Assembly: GCA_937923265.1 (NCBI GenBank)
Contig: CALAJY010000053.1
Span: 43,878 to 107,877 of the forward strand
Length of the DNA stretch: 64,000 nucleotides
From: an uncultured Tissierellia bacterium
GTDB taxonomy: Bacteria > Bacillota > Clostridia > Tissierellales > Peptoniphilaceae
Reading direction: 5' to 3'
The translations under genes and the position numbers were made by a program. The notes beneath the pieces are model-generated. The model ran no database searches, was not told the DNA's origin, and saw only the letters and a program-made list of their open reading frames with translations. Below are positions 33,391-41,623 of this stretch, piece after piece (within the stretch, counting starts at the first letter, position 1; the number at the start of each line of letters is the position of its first letter).

Positions 33391-34530
33391 TTAAATTTCT
33401 GTTGCAATTTCTCGGAGGGCTTGAATCCCCCGGTCAATTTCCTCCGGCGTGTTCCTCCAGGAGAAACTAAAGCGTACCGCTCCCTGCTTCTCCGTTCCCA
33501 GGGCCCGGTGCATCAAGGGGGCACAATGGGCACCCGGCCTTGTCGCAATCCCATAATTCTGTTCCAGAAGGTCGGAAACCAAGGCAGAATCCTGGTCTCC
33601 CAGATTTAAAGTCACAATCGCCACCCGATCATGATCATAGTCTCCATAGAGGGTCACTCCGGGAATCCGGCGAACCCCCTCCAAAAATCGCTTCATCAGC
33701 CCCATCTCTTTTTCATGAATTTTGTCAATTCCCATCTCCGAAACAACATCCAGGGCGGCGGACAGGCCCGCGATGCCATGGCCATTTAAGGTTCCCGCCT
33801 CTAAGCGGGTGGGCATCTCCTGCGGTTGCGTCTTGGAGAAGGACTGTACGCCGGTTCCTCCCACGCGGTAAGGACGAATGGGAAGGTCCCCCTGAATCAC
33901 GATGCCTCCCGTTCCCTGGGGACCCATGAGCCCCTTGTGGCCGGTGAAGCAGAGGACGTCAATTCCCAGCTCTCTCATGGAAATGGGGATACAGCCTGCG
34001 GTCTGGGAGGCATCCACCACCAGAAGCATTCCCCGGTCATGACAGAGCCCGCTCAATCGCTTGAGGTCCAAAAGATTCCCCGTCAGATTGGACGCATGGG
34101 AGCAAACCAAGAGCTTGCCTCCTCGTCGCAAGGCCTCCTCCATCTCCTCCCAGAGCAGATTCCCTTTTTGATCCACGCCCACGAAAGCCAGAGCCAGCTG
34201 TCTCTCTTTCTCCAGGCGATACAGGGGGCGAAGCACCGAATTATGCTCGGTCACGGTGGTGACCACCCGGTCTCCCGGATTCAGAAGACCATTTAAGACG
34301 ATATTCAAGGAGTCCGTGGAATTGGCGGTAAAGACCACATTCTGGGCCCGGTCCGCGCCGAAAAACTTCGCAAGCTTCTGTCGGGTTTGAAAGATGCCCA
34401 GGCTTGCCTCCAAGGTCTCCCCATGAGCCCCCCGGTTGGCATTTCCAAAGTGGGACAGGGCATAGACGATGGCATCAATGATGGCCTTCGGCTTTGGCAT
34501 GGTTGTTGCCGCATTATCAAAATAAATCAT
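33391..34530 (-). CDS. Cysteine desulfurase-family PLP enzyme
   Basis: 379-residue class V aminotransferase-fold enzyme. N-terminal MIYFDNAATTMPKPKA, the PLP lysine in CFTGHKGLMGPQGTGG and a C-terminal loop with GAHCAPLMHRALGT holding the likely persulfide cysteine. It belongs to the cysteine desulfurase subgroup unlinked to isc/suf genes. Its ATG overlaps the activase stop (ATGA), and the double-cubane gene follows after 39 bases. It may build the double-cubane cluster or supply S/Se to DUF3343. Confidence 0.9.
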   Translation of the reverse strand: MIYFDNAATTMPKPKAIIDAIVYALSHFGNANRGAHGETLEASLGIFQTRQKLAKFFGADRAQNVVFTANSTDSLNIVLNGLLNPGDRVVTTVTEHNSVLRPLYRLEKERQLALAFVGVDQKGNLLWEEMEEALRRGGKLLVCSHASNLTGNLLDLKRLSGLCHDRGMLLVVDASQTAGCIPISMRELGIDVLCFTGHKGLMGPQGTGGIVIQGDLPIRPYRVGGTGVQSFSKTQPQEMPTRLEAGTLNGHGIAGLSAALDVVSEMGIDKIHEKEMGLMKRFLEGVRRIPGVTLYGDYDHDRVAIVTLNLGDQDSALVSDLLEQNYGIATRPGAHCAPLMHRALGTEKQGAVRFSFSWRNTPEEIDRGIQALREIATEI

Positions 34531-35318
34531 TGAACCCCCTCCGTCTTTTCCTGTAAGCTTCGAGCCGTGAGCGCTGCTCCGATGGCGCCCGCATAATGGC
34601 CATACCGGTTGGTAGTAACGGGCCGTTTCAGTTTTTCCGCCAGCTTTTCTCGGATATAATCAAAGCGATAAAGGCCCCCGGTTAAGACGATTGTGCTGTC
34701 CCGAAGATCCCAGCGCTGGGCCTGGCCCGCCACCCGTTGGACGATGGAATCGATGATCCCATAGGCGATGTTCTCCTTGCTCTCCCCCTTGCCCATCAGG
34801 CTGATGACTTCGGATTCGGCAAAGACGGTGCACATGGCACTGATGGAGATGCCGCCCCCCTGCCGAGCCAACCGGCAGAGCTCCTCGATATCCACCGCAA
34901 GGGAGTTCGCCATCACCTCCAGAAAGCGCCCCGTTCCCGCGGAGCACTTGTCATTCATCATAAAATCCACCACCTGCCCGTTCTCCAGGCGGATGAGTTT
35001 GGTGTCCTGCCCCCCGATGTCGATGATCACCAGCTGCTTCTCCTGCTCAATAAAAGCCGCTCCTCGGGCATGGCAGGTAATCTCCGTGACTGCCTTATCC
35101 GCATAGGAGACGGAACCTCTTCCATAGCCTGTGGACACCACGGTCATCTCTTCCGGAGCAATGCCTTGCTCCTCCAATTCCTTTTTGATTTGACGGGCCG
35201 TTTCCACACTGCTCCAGCCTGTGGGCATGACACTCACTCGACAGATTTTCCCATCTTGGTCAAGGATTGCCGTTTTACTGCAGGTTGACCCGATATCAAT
35301 CCCTACAAAATACGCCAT
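34527..35318 (-). CDS. Acyl-CoA dehydratase-type activase (ATP-driven electron donor)
   Basis: 263-residue ASKHA-fold ATPase that forms a homodimer around one [4Fe-4S] cluster. Start GIDIGSTCSKTAILD (phosphate 1), cluster cysteines in NDKCSAGTGRF and SAMCTVFAESEVI, and C-terminal GHYAGAIGAAL. It couples ATP hydrolysis to injection of low-potential electrons into the double-cubane protein encoded in the same operon. It is the first gene, preceded by AAGGAGCGTATT. Confidence 0.92.
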   Translation of the reverse strand: MAYFVGIDIGSTCSKTAILDQDGKICRVSVMPTGWSSVETARQIKKELEEQGIAPEEMTVVSTGYGRGSVSYADKAVTEITCHARGAAFIEQEKQLVIIDIGGQDTKLIRLENGQVVDFMMNDKCSAGTGRFLEVMANSLAVDIEELCRLARQGGGISISAMCTVFAESEVISLMGKGESKENIAYGIIDSIVQRVAGQAQRWDLRDSTIVLTGGLYRFDYIREKLAEKLKRPVTTNRYGHYAGAIGAALTARSLQEKTEGVQ

Positions 35319-35502
35319 AATACGCTCCTTCTCACGGTTCTATTATAACAGGGCAGACGATTTCCTTTATAAAAAAAGCAAATAAAAAAACCGCTTCAAT
35401 AGAGATTTCGAATGTTTTTCTTTGAGAAGTTTCGAAAAATCAAATCTCTTTGACAAGGGTATCAATACGATAGCCATTACTGTGAGAAAAGGAGGAGAAC
35501 GC

Positions 35503-36996
35503 ATGAAATACGATGTTCTGATTATCGGGGCAGGCTCCACCGGAGCTTCTTTGGCCCGCCGCCTCTCCCGTTTCCAATTGAAGGTCGCCATGCTGGAGAA
35601 GGAAAACGATGTGGCCATGGGAACCGGTAAAGCCAACACGGCCATTGTCCATGGAGGCTATGCGGAAAGCGGGAAGGAGCTTCGAGGCCGCCTCTGCCTG
35701 CCGGGTCGAAAAAAATTAGAGAAGTTAAATGATGAGCTTCATTTTGGTCTACGTACCAACGGCTCCCTGGTGCTTGCCTTTGAAGAAGAGGAGCTCCCCG
35801 CCCTCAAGCAGCTCTACCAACAGGGGCTGGAGAACGGCCTCACCGATATGGAGCTGGTCGGCCGGGAAAAACTCCGAGAATTAGAGCCTGCGGTTCATCC
35901 GGATGCCAAGTATGCCCTCTATTGCAGCGGGGCAGGGATCCTCTCCCCTTACGAATACATCATCGCCCTCTGCGAAAATGCGGTGTACAACGGCGTTCGG
36001 CTCTTTTTAAATACCGAAGTAACGGGGATCATGGGAGATCGAGACCAAGGCTTTCAGATTCAAGCCCTTCAGGGAGGAAAAAAGGTCGCCTTTGAGAGTT
36101 CTTTTGTCGTCAATGCCGCCGGTCTTGCGGGGGCTGGGGTGACCAATATGGTGCAGGAGGCCGACTTCACCATTCATCCTCGGAGCGGTCAATTCCTTCT
36201 CTTTCAAAAAGGAACGGGAAGCCGCATTCATCACAGTCTCTTCCAGGTGCCCACCCCAAAATCCAAGGGCATCTTAGTCGCTCAAACCTACCACAACAAT
36301 ATGCTCCTGGGTCCCGATGCCGTCGATGAGAAGGAGGCCCGGTGGGACACGGACATCGATCGCCTCCTCGCCATCTATCACGGGGCACAGCGGTCGGTGC
36401 AAAAGGGGATCATCCCCGAAAAACAGCTCATTCGCACCTTTACGGGTCTGCGCCCCGTCTCCTCCATGGGAGATTTTATTATTGGAAAGACCCGGGTTCT
36501 CGGCTTTCTGCAAGCCGTGGGCATTCAATCCCCGGGACTCACTTCCAGTCCCGTCATCGGGGAGATGCTGGAGGACCTTCTCCGGGAAGAAGGGCTGGAA
36601 GCCAAGGAAGATCCTCATTATAATCCCATCCGAAAACCCATCATTCAATACAAGGAGCTGGAGGATTTCAACAAGATTAGGGACCGCTTGGACCTTCCCC
36701 TGGGAGATCCCCATCGTATCGTCTGCCGCTGCGAACAGGTGGATGAGAAAACCATCCGGGACTGTCTGCATCGAAGTGTCGCCCCCACCACGATAGATGG
36801 AGTCAAACGACGGACAAGAACCGGAATGGGCTTCTGTCAAGGTTCCTTCTGTCGGAAACGAGTGCAAGAAGTGATGGAAGAGGAACTGGGTCATGCGATC
36901 GATCCTCGCTTTGATATCGAGGTCAAAGGCATTCACCGGATGGAGAAAAAGGAATTTCTGGCGGCCTTGGAAGAGGAAAAAGCCAGCGACCGTTAA
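35503..36996 (+). CDS. GlpA-like FAD-dependent oxidoreductase with BFD-type [2Fe-2S] domain
   Basis: 497 residues. The N-terminal FAD site is DVLIIGAGSTGASLARRL, the DAO-type oxidoreductase domain runs to about 385, and a C-terminal bacterioferredoxin-like domain has CRCEQV and GFCQGSFCRKRV, the four cysteines of a [2Fe-2S] site. This is the architecture of anaerobic glycerol-3-phosphate dehydrogenase GlpA, but GlpB/GlpC are absent nearby, so another 2-hydroxy acid or alcohol substrate is possible. The start at 35503 follows AAAGGAGGAGAACGC; an upstream ATG at 35422 lacks a site. Its stop overlaps the convergent AEC gene by four bases. Confidence 0.85.
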   Translation: MKYDVLIIGAGSTGASLARRLSRFQLKVAMLEKENDVAMGTGKANTAIVHGGYAESGKELRGRLCLPGRKKLEKLNDELHFGLRTNGSLVLAFEEEELPALKQLYQQGLENGLTDMELVGREKLRELEPAVHPDAKYALYCSGAGILSPYEYIIALCENAVYNGVRLFLNTEVTGIMGDRDQGFQIQALQGGKKVAFESSFVVNAAGLAGAGVTNMVQEADFTIHPRSGQFLLFQKGTGSRIHHSLFQVPTPKSKGILVAQTYHNNMLLGPDAVDEKEARWDTDIDRLLAIYHGAQRSVQKGIIPEKQLIRTFTGLRPVSSMGDFIIGKTRVLGFLQAVGIQSPGLTSSPVIGEMLEDLLREEGLEAKEDPHYNPIRKPIIQYKELEDFNKIRDRLDLPLGDPHRIVCRCEQVDEKTIRDCLHRSVAPTTIDGVKRRTRTGMGFCQGSFCRKRVQEVMEEELGHAIDPRFDIEVKGIHRMEKKEFLAALEEEKASDR

Positions 36997-37892
36997 AAAA
37001 TCCAACGCACGAGCGTATATACCAGGGGAAGGCTCAGGGGACAGAGAAGCGTACTGAGCACCGTGAGCTGGGTTGCCCGGTAAGCATCCGCTCCCACCGA
37101 CCGAGCCAGTAGAGTAAGGTGCGTTGCCGTAGGCATGGACAGAGCCACCGCAAGGATCGCTTTCACCTCGGGACGAGGAAAGGGCAGCAGATAGAGCAGG
37201 AGACAGACAAAAAGGGGCATGAGGAAAAGGCGACCAAAGACGGCCATCCAAACCCTTCCCCCTTGAAAGAGCTGAAGCAGGGGTTTCTGAGAAAGAATTG
37301 CCCCTAAAACAATCATCGCCAAGGGAGAATTCAAAGCCGTCAAGCGGGAAAGACAATCCTTGAGCAAGGCAGGCTTCGGTAAGGGAATCAAGTAAAAGGC
37401 AAGCCCGATCATAAAACAGACAAAGGAGGGATTGCAGAAGACTTCGCGAATGTGGAAATGATGGTTCGGAATCAAAATACCCCGCCCATAGCCCCAGAGG
37501 AAGAGGTGGTTGACCGCAATCAGGGGTGCCACATAAAACACGGCATCGGGTCCGAAAAGCGAGGACACCAGGGGAATCCCCAGAAATCCCAGATTTCCAA
37601 AGGCCATTGCATACTGTTCCAGGGGATATTTCTTCAGAAACAGGCGCAGAAAAAAAAGAGCCAGCCCCATATTGATCGCCATGACCAGGCTGACCGTGGC
37701 AATATTCAGGGCCTCTTCGGGATCATACGGTTTTAAAAAACTGCGAAGAATGGTCAGGGGTAAGATATATTTCATCAAAAAATGGCTGAGCTCTCCGATT
37801 GTTCCCTCGGTAATCAACTTGCACTTGCCCAGCCAAAAGCCCAGAGAAGCAATCAAAAACAGCTCCGCCAGGGCAGATAATAATTGTGACAT
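36993..37892 (-). CDS. AEC-family (auxin efflux carrier-type) transporter
   Basis: 299-residue membrane protein with about ten hydrophobic helices in two inverted halves. Typical family segments are FLMKYILPLTILRSF, FGNLGFLGIPLVSSLFG and a C-terminal SMPTATHLTLLARSVGA. Bacterial members export or exchange organic acids such as malate, but the substrate cannot be told. The start at 37892 follows AAGGGAGTGAGACG. It is a single gene, with no operon partner on its strand. Confidence 0.88.
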   Translation of the reverse strand: MSQLLSALAELFLIASLGFWLGKCKLITEGTIGELSHFLMKYILPLTILRSFLKPYDPEEALNIATVSLVMAINMGLALFFLRLFLKKYPLEQYAMAFGNLGFLGIPLVSSLFGPDAVFYVAPLIAVNHLFLWGYGRGILIPNHHFHIREVFCNPSFVCFMIGLAFYLIPLPKPALLKDCLSRLTALNSPLAMIVLGAILSQKPLLQLFQGGRVWMAVFGRLFLMPLFVCLLLYLLPFPRPEVKAILAVALSMPTATHLTLLARSVGADAYRATQLTVLSTLLCPLSLPLVYTLVRWIF

Positions 37893-37947
37893 CGTCTCAC
37901 TCCCTTCTAACAGCATTGTAGCACAGAGACTTTGCCGAATTCCTCAT

Positions 37948-38016
37948 AAAAAAAGCAATCGAAGAGCTCCTTTCCGACGAGAATCTTCTCATTCCAAAGT
38001 CGCTTCTTTCGATTGC
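37948..38016 (-). terminator. Terminator after the metal ATPase gene
   Basis: On the minus strand GCAATCGAA and TTCGATTGC pair over a long internally structured loop and are followed by TTTTTTT. It ends the metal-efflux operon before the AEC gene. Confidence 0.6.
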
Positions 38017-38038
38017 TTTCTTTTCTATTTTATTCTTA

Positions 38039-39928
38039 TTACAGATTTTGCACCCTAAGGGCCCGAATGGCATTGAGAACCGCCAGGACCATGACCCCAA
38101 CGTCGGCGAAGATGGCCCACCACATATTGGCAAAGCCGAGAGCTCCTAAAAGGAGGCAGACAAACTTGATGGCCAGGGCAAAGAAGATATTCTGGTAGAC
38201 AATGCCGATGCACTTTCGGGAAATCTTAATAGCTTTGGAGATTTTTAAAGGATTATCATCCATGAGCACCACATCGGCGGCTTCGATGGCGGCATCCGAG
38301 CCCATGGCTCCCATGGCAATTCCAATATCCGCTCGGGTCAGCACCGGAGCATCGTTGATTCCATCGCCCACAAAGGCCAGTTTCCCTTTTTCGTTCTGGC
38401 TCTCCAAGAGAAGCTGTTCGACCCGCTCCACCTTGTTCTCGGGTAGCAGGTCGGAATGCACCTCATCCAGTCCCAGCTGACCGCTCACCTGGTCGGCAAC
38501 CGCCTTTCGGTCTCCCGTAAGCATGACCGTCCGCTTCACCCCGGCTTCCTTGAGCCGATGAATGGCTGTCGGAGCATCCTCCTTGACCACGTCGGAGATG
38601 ACAATATGACCCATATAACTTCCGTCAATCGCCACATGAATAATGGTGCCCACGCTGTGGCAGGGGATAAAATCGACCCCCAGCTTTTTCATCAGCTTGT
38701 CATTTCCACAGGCCAGGGTCATGTCGTCCACCTTCGCGATCACCCCATGGCCGGAAATTTCTTCCACATCGCTGACCCGGTTGCGGTCAATCCGCTTTCC
38801 GTACGCCTCTTGCAGGCTCTTGCTGATGGGATGGGTGGAGGAACTCTCCGCATGGGCGGCTAGCTCCAGCAGCTTTTTCTCGTCCACCTTGCTGTGGTGG
38901 ACGGCGGAAACCTCAAAGACCCCCTTGGTCAAGGTCCCCGTCTTATCAAAGACAACGGTGCTGGCCTTGGACAGGGTCTCCAGATAGTTGGATCCCTTAA
39001 TCAGGATTCCCTCCCGGCTGGCTCCGCCCAGGCCGGCAAAAAAGCTCAGGGGAATACTCACCACCAATGCACAGGGGCAGGAAATGACGAGGAAGATCAG
39101 GGCTCGATAGATCCAGACATCCCAGGCGGGGGAATTTCCCAGCAAGAGCAGATTCGCCAAGGGGGGAACCAGGGCCAACGCCAGGGCCAGATAGCATACC
39201 AGTGGCGTATAATAGCGGGCAAACTTGGACATGAAATTCTCGGACTGTGATTTATGGGAAGAGGAGTTCTCCACCAATTCCAAAATCTTAGAGACCGTGG
39301 ATTCTCCAAACTCCTTCTCCGTCTTAATCTTCAACATGCCGCTTTGATTGATACAGCCGCTGATAATTTCGTCGCCGGGTTCTACGTCCCGAGGAATGCT
39401 CTCCCCGGTCAGAGCCGAGGTATTCAGGCTGCTTCTACCCTCCATAACGACTCCATCCAGTGGTACCTTCTCTCCGGGTTGCACCACAATGATTGATCCG
39501 ATTTCCACCTCATCGGGGTCCACCTGGAGCAGGCTTCCCTCTTTTTCCATATTCGCGTAGTCCGGTCGAATATCCATCAAATCGGTAATGCTCTTTCGAC
39601 TTTTTCCCACCGCATAGGATTGAAAAAGCTCGCCAATCTGGTAAAAGAGCATTACGGCGATGGCTTCATTATAGTCCCCACTCTTCTCATAAATGGCTAA
39701 GGCAAAGGCCCCCACCGTGGCAATGGCCATTAAAAAGTTCTCATCAAAAACCTGTCCATTCAGGATTCCCCGAATCGCTTTCTGTAAAATATCGTAACCA
39801 ATCAAAAGATAAAGGGCGAAAAAGCCTAAAAGTCGAACGATTCCCTGAAGGGGCAAAAGGTTTAAGACCAGCAGTCCGACAAACGTTCCAATAATACGAC
39901 CCAACATTTTTTTCTGCTTCTTCTTCAT
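38039..39928 (-). CDS. Heavy-metal P1B-type ATPase without an N-terminal metal-binding domain
   Basis: 629-residue metal efflux pump. Metal-site motif SCPCALVVSIP in the sixth helix, phosphorylation motif DKTGTLTKG, TGES in the actuator and GDGINDAP in the hinge. The CPC motif and general likeness to CadA/ZntA suggest Zn/Cd/Pb export. It lacks the usual N-terminal HMA domain; a separate 72-residue HMA peptide is encoded just upstream. The gene begins at GAGGGGAACG-ATG and is probably controlled by the divergent ArsR repressor. Confidence 0.93.
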   Translation of the reverse strand: MKKKQKKMLGRIIGTFVGLLVLNLLPLQGIVRLLGFFALYLLIGYDILQKAIRGILNGQVFDENFLMAIATVGAFALAIYEKSGDYNEAIAVMLFYQIGELFQSYAVGKSRKSITDLMDIRPDYANMEKEGSLLQVDPDEVEIGSIIVVQPGEKVPLDGVVMEGRSSLNTSALTGESIPRDVEPGDEIISGCINQSGMLKIKTEKEFGESTVSKILELVENSSSHKSQSENFMSKFARYYTPLVCYLALALALVPPLANLLLLGNSPAWDVWIYRALIFLVISCPCALVVSIPLSFFAGLGGASREGILIKGSNYLETLSKASTVVFDKTGTLTKGVFEVSAVHHSKVDEKKLLELAAHAESSSTHPISKSLQEAYGKRIDRNRVSDVEEISGHGVIAKVDDMTLACGNDKLMKKLGVDFIPCHSVGTIIHVAIDGSYMGHIVISDVVKEDAPTAIHRLKEAGVKRTVMLTGDRKAVADQVSGQLGLDEVHSDLLPENKVERVEQLLLESQNEKGKLAFVGDGINDAPVLTRADIGIAMGAMGSDAAIEAADVVLMDDNPLKISKAIKISRKCIGIVYQNIFFALAIKFVCLLLGALGFANMWWAIFADVGVMVLAVLNAIRALRVQNL

Positions 39929-39954
39929 CGTTCCCCTCCTCTCTATATTCTGAG

Positions 39955-39985
39955 GAAAGGACAGCAGATGTTCTGCTGTCCTTTC
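39955..39985 (-). other. Hairpin between HMA peptide and ATPase genes
   Basis: A perfect 13-bp stem GAAAGGACAGCAG/CTGCTGTCCTTTC with a five-base loop. In the direction of transcription only short T-runs follow, so it may be a partial terminator or a stability element setting more HMA peptide than ATPase. Confidence 0.6.
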
Positions 39986-40015
39986 TTGTTCTTTCTGCTC
40001 TTCTTGTGGGAAAGT

Positions 40016-40234
40016 CTAAAAAGCAATCTCACAATCCGGCTCAATCTTGCGGCAAGCCTGAAAAACGCGATCCATGACCTCTTTCGGCTCCCGGCCTTCC
40101 TCAAAGCGTACCGTCATCTTCTGCATCATGAAGTTCACATTCGCATCCTGAACCCCCTGTGTCTCTTTTGCCGCTTGCTCCATCTTGTTGGCACAGTTCG
40201 CACACTCCACTTCGATCTCATAGGTCTTTTTCAT
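40016..40234 (-). CDS. Free-standing heavy-metal-associated (HMA) peptide
   Basis: 72-residue ferredoxin-like HMA domain with CANC in YEIEVECANCANKMEQAA, where GMxCxxC is standard, and a C-terminal KIEPDCEIAF. It probably hands metal to the ATPase encoded downstream, replacing the missing fused domain. The start at 40234 follows GGGAGGGAATACCT. It is the first gene of the metal operon, divergent from arsR. Confidence 0.88.
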   Translation of the reverse strand: MKKTYEIEVECANCANKMEQAAKETQGVQDANVNFMMQKMTVRFEEGREPKEVMDRVFQACRKIEPDCEIAF

Positions 40235-40277
40235 AGGTATTCCCTCCCGAATCCTCATAAATTTGCTCAACAGATTT

Positions 40278-40319
40278 AACTATTAATCATTTGTTTAATC
40301 GTTATGCATGCAGTATAAT
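40278..40319 (+). promoter_or_regulatory. arsR promoter with overlapping inverted-repeat operator
   Basis: AACTATTAA (40278-40286) and TTAATCGTT (40295-40303) form an inverted repeat with one mismatch, overlapping -35 TTGTTT (40291-40296). After 17 bases comes a perfect -10 TATAAT (40314-40319). The size and placement fit a CadC/SmtB-type operator controlling both divergent units. Confidence 0.6.
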
Positions 40320-40369
40320 TCAGTCACAGGCAAAAGTCAACCAAATTTCTAAAAATTTTGGAGAAAATC

Positions 40370-40735
40370 ATGACCAATGATCATCTGCCCCATCAACACG
40401 GGCAAAAAGAAAATTTACCGTATCTTCGTCAGAAGCTGGACCAGATCGAGGATTTTCAGGCCATCGCTCAGGTCTTCAAGCAGCTGGGCGATCCGACCCG
40501 CGTGCGCATCTTTTGGCTCCTCTGTCATTATGAGGAATGTGTGATTAACCTGTCCTCCATGCTGGACATGTCCAGTCCTGCCATCTCCCACCATCTGCGC
40601 CCCCTTAAAAACAGCGGGCTCATCACCAGCCGTCGAGAGGGTCGGGAGGTCTATTATCGGGCGGTGGATACCCCAACCACCCGACTCCTTCATAACATGA
40701 TTGAAAAGGTCATGGAAATTACCTGTCCGAATTAG
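40370..40735 (+). CDS. ArsR/SmtB-family metal-sensing repressor
   Basis: 121 residues. The N-terminal tail is His-rich (DHLPHQHGQ). The winged helix has LGDPTRVRIFWLL, then ECVINLSSMLDMSSPAISHHL as recognition unit, followed by the REGREVYYRAVD wing. A CadC-type metal site is plausible. It is divergent from the HMA/ATPase operon and likely represses it until metal binds. The start is at 40370 after TTTGGAGAAAATC. The 3' end overlaps the convergent Crp/Fnr gene by 17 bases. Confidence 0.9.
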   Translation: MTNDHLPHQHGQKENLPYLRQKLDQIEDFQAIAQVFKQLGDPTRVRIFWLLCHYEECVINLSSMLDMSSPAISHHLRPLKNSGLITSRREGREVYYRAVDTPTTRLLHNMIEKVMEITCPN

Positions 40736-41417
40736 TCGCAATCAATTGTTCCGGATGAAGAATCCGGATGTTCTTATAGCCATCCAGAAGGATACTTCCT
40801 TCCCGGGCCAACTCATTCAATTTTTTGGAAACCGTCTCTCGGGACAAATTAATCGCAGAAGCAATGGTCTGCCGACTGAGCCGAATGGGCTCCCCCTGGA
40901 GCAGCTTTTGCCGGCTGAGCAAAAAGTGTGCCAGCCGCTCTTTCGCATCTTCAATGCTGAGAAGAGAGACCAGCTCCCGGCTGTCCGAAAGCTTTTCTCC
41001 AAGTGAGCGAATAAAGCGAATCGCAAAATCCGGATCCTTTCTTAAAAGCTCTTCCAAGCGGGTCCGGCTCAGAACACAGAGGTGCACAGGAGTAAGTGCT
41101 TCCCCCCGAAGGCCATAGCTGGATTCCGAAAACAGGGTCTCCTCCCCCAGGGTGCTTGCCGGGGTCATGATCCCATAAATATGTTCTCTCCCCTCCCAAT
41201 CATAGTTGCAGAGCTTTAACTTGCCCTGCTGAACGATAATGAGTCGGTTGGCCGGATCTTCGGGCGAGAAGACCGTTTCTCCCTTGGAATAGAGAAGATG
41301 GTCCGCCGTCTGCATGATATGTAGGCGCTCCTCTTCCGAAAAGTCCCGGAAAAGACGGATTCCTTCGATGCATCGTGCACAGGCTAAACAAGTCGCCCGG
41401 TCAATGGTTTTTTGCAT
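40719..41417 (-). CDS. Crp/Fnr-family regulator with N-terminal Cys cluster
   Basis: 232 residues. It begins MQKTIDRATCLACARCIEGI, with three cysteines in CxxCxxC spacing that could bind an Fe-S cluster or metal. A cyclic-nucleotide-binding-like beta-barrel follows (YSKGETVFSPEDPANRLIIV), then a C-terminal winged helix with LSRQTIASAINLSRETVSKKL. Such proteins sense oxygen, redox state or metals in anaerobes. An exact Crp/Fnr-type palindrome lies 30 bases upstream of the start, suggesting autoregulation. The start follows GGAGGGAAGAT. Confidence 0.9.
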   Translation of the reverse strand: MQKTIDRATCLACARCIEGIRLFRDFSEEERLHIMQTADHLLYSKGETVFSPEDPANRLIIVQQGKLKLCNYDWEGREHIYGIMTPASTLGEETLFSESSYGLRGEALTPVHLCVLSRTRLEELLRKDPDFAIRFIRSLGEKLSDSRELVSLLSIEDAKERLAHFLLSRQKLLQGEPIRLSRQTIASAINLSRETVSKKLNELAREGSILLDGYKNIRILHPEQLIATNSDR

Positions 41418-41445
41418 ATCTTCCCTCCTTTTTTCTTATTGTAAC

Positions 41446-41469
41446 ATTTTGTGATCATCCTCACAAAAT
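41446..41469. promoter_or_regulatory. Crp/Fnr-type operator
   Basis: A perfect inverted repeat with 9-base arms ATTTTGTGA and TCACAAAAT and a 6-base spacer, giving the classic TGTGA-N6-TCACA core. It lies just upstream of the Crp/Fnr gene and within reach of the HTH-GIN gene on the other side. Confidence 0.8.
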
Positions 41470-41512
41470 TTCATCATTTCATCCTATATAGTAAAATAAG
41501 TTGGCATGTTTT

Positions 41513-41542
41513 CCAACGAATCGTTGTACAACGATTCGTTGG
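41513..41542. promoter_or_regulatory. 30-bp perfect double palindrome upstream of the HTH-GIN gene
   Basis: CAACGA-A-TCGTTG and CAACGA-T-TCGTTG lie on either side of TA, bounded by one extra C and G, so each 13-mer is itself a palindrome and the whole 30 bp is also symmetric. No T-run follows, so it is an operator or structured element rather than a terminator. It is 81 bases before the HTH-GIN gene. Confidence 0.8.
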
Positions 41543-41623
41543 AGTGATTTCCGCAGAAAACAACCAGCTGTCGATTTCTTTTTCTCAACTCTCCGGCTAC
41601 GATAAAAAAAAAGGAGGTGTACC

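Noticed and set aside
35450..35490. TTGACA upstream of the GlpA-like gene as a complete promoter
   Set aside because: The -35 is perfect but no convincing -10 lies at 16-18 bases.
41513..41542. Double palindrome as a Rho-independent terminator
   Set aside because: No T-run on either side, and it lies upstream of a gene start, not after a gene.
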